From Thermoplasmata archaeon (GTDB lineage Archaea > Thermoplasmatota > Thermoplasmata > Thermoplasmatales > Thermoplasmataceae), in NCBI GenBank assembly GCA_021845155.1, contig JAKBSB010000063.1, positions 1 to 7,508 of the forward strand: DNA of 7,508 nt, read 5' to 3'. Position numbers and translations under genes: made by a program. Positions 5,835 through 7,508 of the stretch are shown piece after piece. How positions within the stretch are numbered: position 1 is the stretch's first letter; every line of letters begins with the position of its first letter. The notes beneath the pieces are model-generated. The model ran no database searches. It was not told the origin of the DNA and saw nothing but the letters and a program-made list of their open reading frames with translations.

Positions 5835-7508
5835 TCATGACGCCATGATCTCGCTCATTTTCTCCCTGTTAAGCGCCTGATTAAGAGCCACACAACTGGT
5901 TATTATGCCAAGATGAGTGATTGCCTGCGGAAAATTCCCAAGAAGATCCCTGTTAATTACATCGTATTCTTCTGAAAAGAGGCCGAGGTGATTCCCCTTT
6001 TCCAGAAGTGAATCAATTACGGATTTTGCTTCAGAGTACCTCTTCAAGAGTATAAGAACCTGAGCATACCAGAAGGACAGGAGGAAGAACGTGTTATCAT
6101 CCCCAATCAGGCCGTCATCGGATTTGTACCTGAAAAATGCATAATCTTCTGTCATTAATTCTGAAACGATGTGGTTCAATGTTCCTGAGAACATCCTGTT
6201 TTTCTCGCCCACGAAACCAGTAAGCGGGATTCTGAGAAGCGAGGCGTCCGCCTTGTCTGAGCCATAGAACTGAGTGAAGGACCCGGTTGATGGATTGAAG
6301 CCTCTTTCAATGACGTCTGTCCTGATCGAATTTGCAATGTTCCTCCATTTTTTGTACTTGCCGGAAAATTCGTGTTTCTTGCCAATTGTGATTGCCTTGT
6401 CAAAAGCATTCCATGCCATTATCTTGGAGTAGACGTAGTGTTTCTGTTCAGTCCTGAATTCCCAAATGCTCGAATCCGGTTTTGCCCAGTTTTTTTCAAT
6501 GATCTCCAGTGTTTCACCAACAAACTCCCATAGAGTTGGACTTATCAATCCACCTGCCTTGTCCAGGTGATATATGGCTTCTACAATAGAACCGTACTGA
6601 TCCATTTGAAGCTGTTTGGATGCGAGGTTTCCGAATCTCACCGGCTTAGATCCAAGATGCCCTGAATAGTTCATCACTCTTTCAACCAGATCATCATTAT
6701 GATAGCTTATTGGATAAATGGTCCTCAATGTTCCTTCTCTCCTTATTCTGTCCATAAGATCATAGAGAAACTTTGTTGCCTCCTTTTTGTAGCCCAGTGA
6801 TGAAAGAGCCTCTATTACATATGCAGTATCCCTTACCCATGTAAATCTGTAATCCCAGTTTCTTTCTCCGCCTATTTTTTCAGGCAGGCTTGCAGTGGGA
6901 GCTGCCACCATAAGGCCAGTGGGCTCATAAAACAATGATTTCAGTGTAAGGCTTGATCTTATGACCTCTGAATTGAATATCCCCCTGTAATTGCTCTCTT
7001 GAACCCATTTTCTCCAGTAGTCGGTGGTCATTTCCATGTTCTGGTATGGCCTGTAATCTCCAAGTGGATTTAGGTATCTTACCCCATAAGGAGCTATTAT
7101 CCACTTTGCAGAATCCCGGTTCATTTCCACCACGGAATCAATCATATTGTTTCTTTTGTTCAGCTTGAAACCGGAAACTATGCCGATGGACTGATCCTGG
7201 GACCTGAAAATAAATCCTTCCTTCCTCTTTTCAACCAGTGTGGATTCGTTGCTCAGGAAGTGTGGCTTGAAAAGTATGTGAAGATTCAGCTGTTCAGAGA
7301 AACTCTCAATAAGCCGGTATACTTCGGCGAAAGTAATCGTGTTATAATCAGACACTGGAATAAAATCAGTAATCCTGAGTATTTTGCTAAAATTCTTAAG
7401 AAATTCCGTAACCAGGATGTTAGTGTGCTCCTTGTAATACTGTCGAACAGAAAGTTGTTCAGGATTATCAGGATATATTGAGAATCTTCCACCATTATCC
7501 CTGTCAAG
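5835..7508 (-). CDS. GH15 glucoamylase/trehalase-type hydrolase (5' end beyond window)
   Basis: An exo-acting, inverting alpha-glucosidase-family enzyme that would release glucose from imported sugar. The frame stays open from the TGA at 5835-5837 to the right edge, giving 557 visible residues. The first, LDRDNGGRFSIYP, match the family's N-terminal beta-domain, and are followed by TNILVTEF and ITDFIPVSDYN. The (alpha/alpha)6 barrel then shows IGGERNWDYRFTWVRD at 212-227, SSIWEFRTEQKHYVYSK at 347-362 (E350 the expected general acid), EDYAFFRY, LFSEEYD at 510-516 (a Glu of the pair the expected base) and GNFPQAITH at 524-532. The GTG at 7355 is an internal valine, not the start. Perhaps a few tens of residues are missing. 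No signal peptide can be judged. GH15 members in Thermoplasma include acid-active trehalases, so trehalase and glucoamylase are both open. Confidence 0.93.
   Translation of the reverse strand, partial: LDRDNGGRFSIYPDNPEQLSVRQYYKEHTNILVTEFLKNFSKILRITDFIPVSDYNTITFAEVYRLIESFSEQLNLHILFKPHFLSNESTLVEKRKEGFIFRSQDQSIGIVSGFKLNKRNNMIDSVVEMNRDSAKWIIAPYGVRYLNPLGDYRPYQNMEMTTDYWRKWVQESNYRGIFNSEVIRSSLTLKSLFYEPTGLMVAAPTASLPEKIGGERNWDYRFTWVRDTAYVIEALSSLGYKKEATKFLYDLMDRIRREGTLRTIYPISYHNDDLVERVMNYSGHLGSKPVRFGNLASKQLQMDQYGSIVEAIYHLDKAGGLISPTLWEFVGETLEIIEKNWAKPDSSIWEFRTEQKHYVYSKIMAWNAFDKAITIGKKHEFSGKYKKWRNIANSIRTDVIERGFNPSTGSFTQFYGSDKADASLLRIPLTGFVGEKNRMFSGTLNHIVSELMTEDYAFFRYKSDDGLIGDDNTFFLLSFWYAQVLILLKRYSEAKSVIDSLLEKGNHLGLFSEEYDVINRDLLGNFPQAITHLGIITSCVALNQALNREKMSEIMAS

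Noticed and set aside
5790..5838. C/D-box RNA-like arrangement on the - strand (ATGATGA at 5832-5838, CTGA at 5790-5793)
   Set aside because: No internal D'/C' pair at the right spacing, no terminal stem, and the C-box match overlaps the GH15 stop codon.
7286..7507. 73-codon - strand open frame at the right edge
   Set aside because: It is in a different frame over the GH15 N-terminal part; the GH15 frame there has clear family motifs.
1..7508. Mobile element, CRISPR array or tRNA
   Set aside because: No transposase or integrase, no terminal inverted repeats, no regular repeat-spacer pattern and no tRNA-like sequence was seen on either strand.

Overview
The window looks like part of the genome of an archaeon, most plausibly a Thermoplasmatales-type acidophile. 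The support is archaeal promoter geometry (TATA boxes about 30 nt upstream of starts), Shine-Dalgarno sites of the GGAGGTG type inside the operon, AGG/AGA/ATA-rich codon use at moderate GC, a secreted binding protein with ten N-glycosylation sequons and an N-terminal membrane anchor, and a prokaryotic-type GH15 enzyme with an archaeal look. The lineage is inferred from style; no marker gene is present.

Layout: (1) Positions 65-3984 on the + strand hold a tightly packed four-gene operon: MalF-like permease, MalG-like permease, MalK/UgpC-like ATPase, and a short amylo-alpha-1,6-glucosidase-like hydrolase. Each junction overlaps by 4-11 nt. (2) Positions 3985-4056 are a short AT-rich gap with candidate terminators between converging transcripts. 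(3) Positions 4057-5496 on the - strand encode a membrane-anchored sugar-binding protein with its own TATA box. (4) Positions 5497-5834 are an AT-rich non-coding stretch with promoter elements and short repeats. (5) Positions 5835-7508 on the - strand encode a GH15 glucoamylase/trehalase-type enzyme. Its frame stays open to the right edge, so its N-terminus lies outside the window.

Together the genes describe a complete oligosaccharide uptake and breakdown module. The anchored protein captures an alpha-glucoside outside the cell, the MalFGK2-type importer moves it inward using ATP, and two six-hairpin (alpha/alpha)6-barrel glycosidases would release glucose in the cytosol. The substrate is not readable from sequence; trehalose and maltodextrin are the leading candidates.

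The most unusual observation is the binding protein. By eye, the block that normally sits late in such proteins (proline-glycine run, GG-x-x-I-A-I, helix ending in the P-S-I-Q motif, then G-F-I-P-V) is found near the N-terminus, ahead of the beta-strand that normally begins the mature protein. This suggests a segment transposition or circular-permutation-like rearrangement. Also notable are the stripped-down hydrolase, which lacks the usual N-terminal domain, and the placement of the binding-protein gene convergent to its presumed transporter operon.
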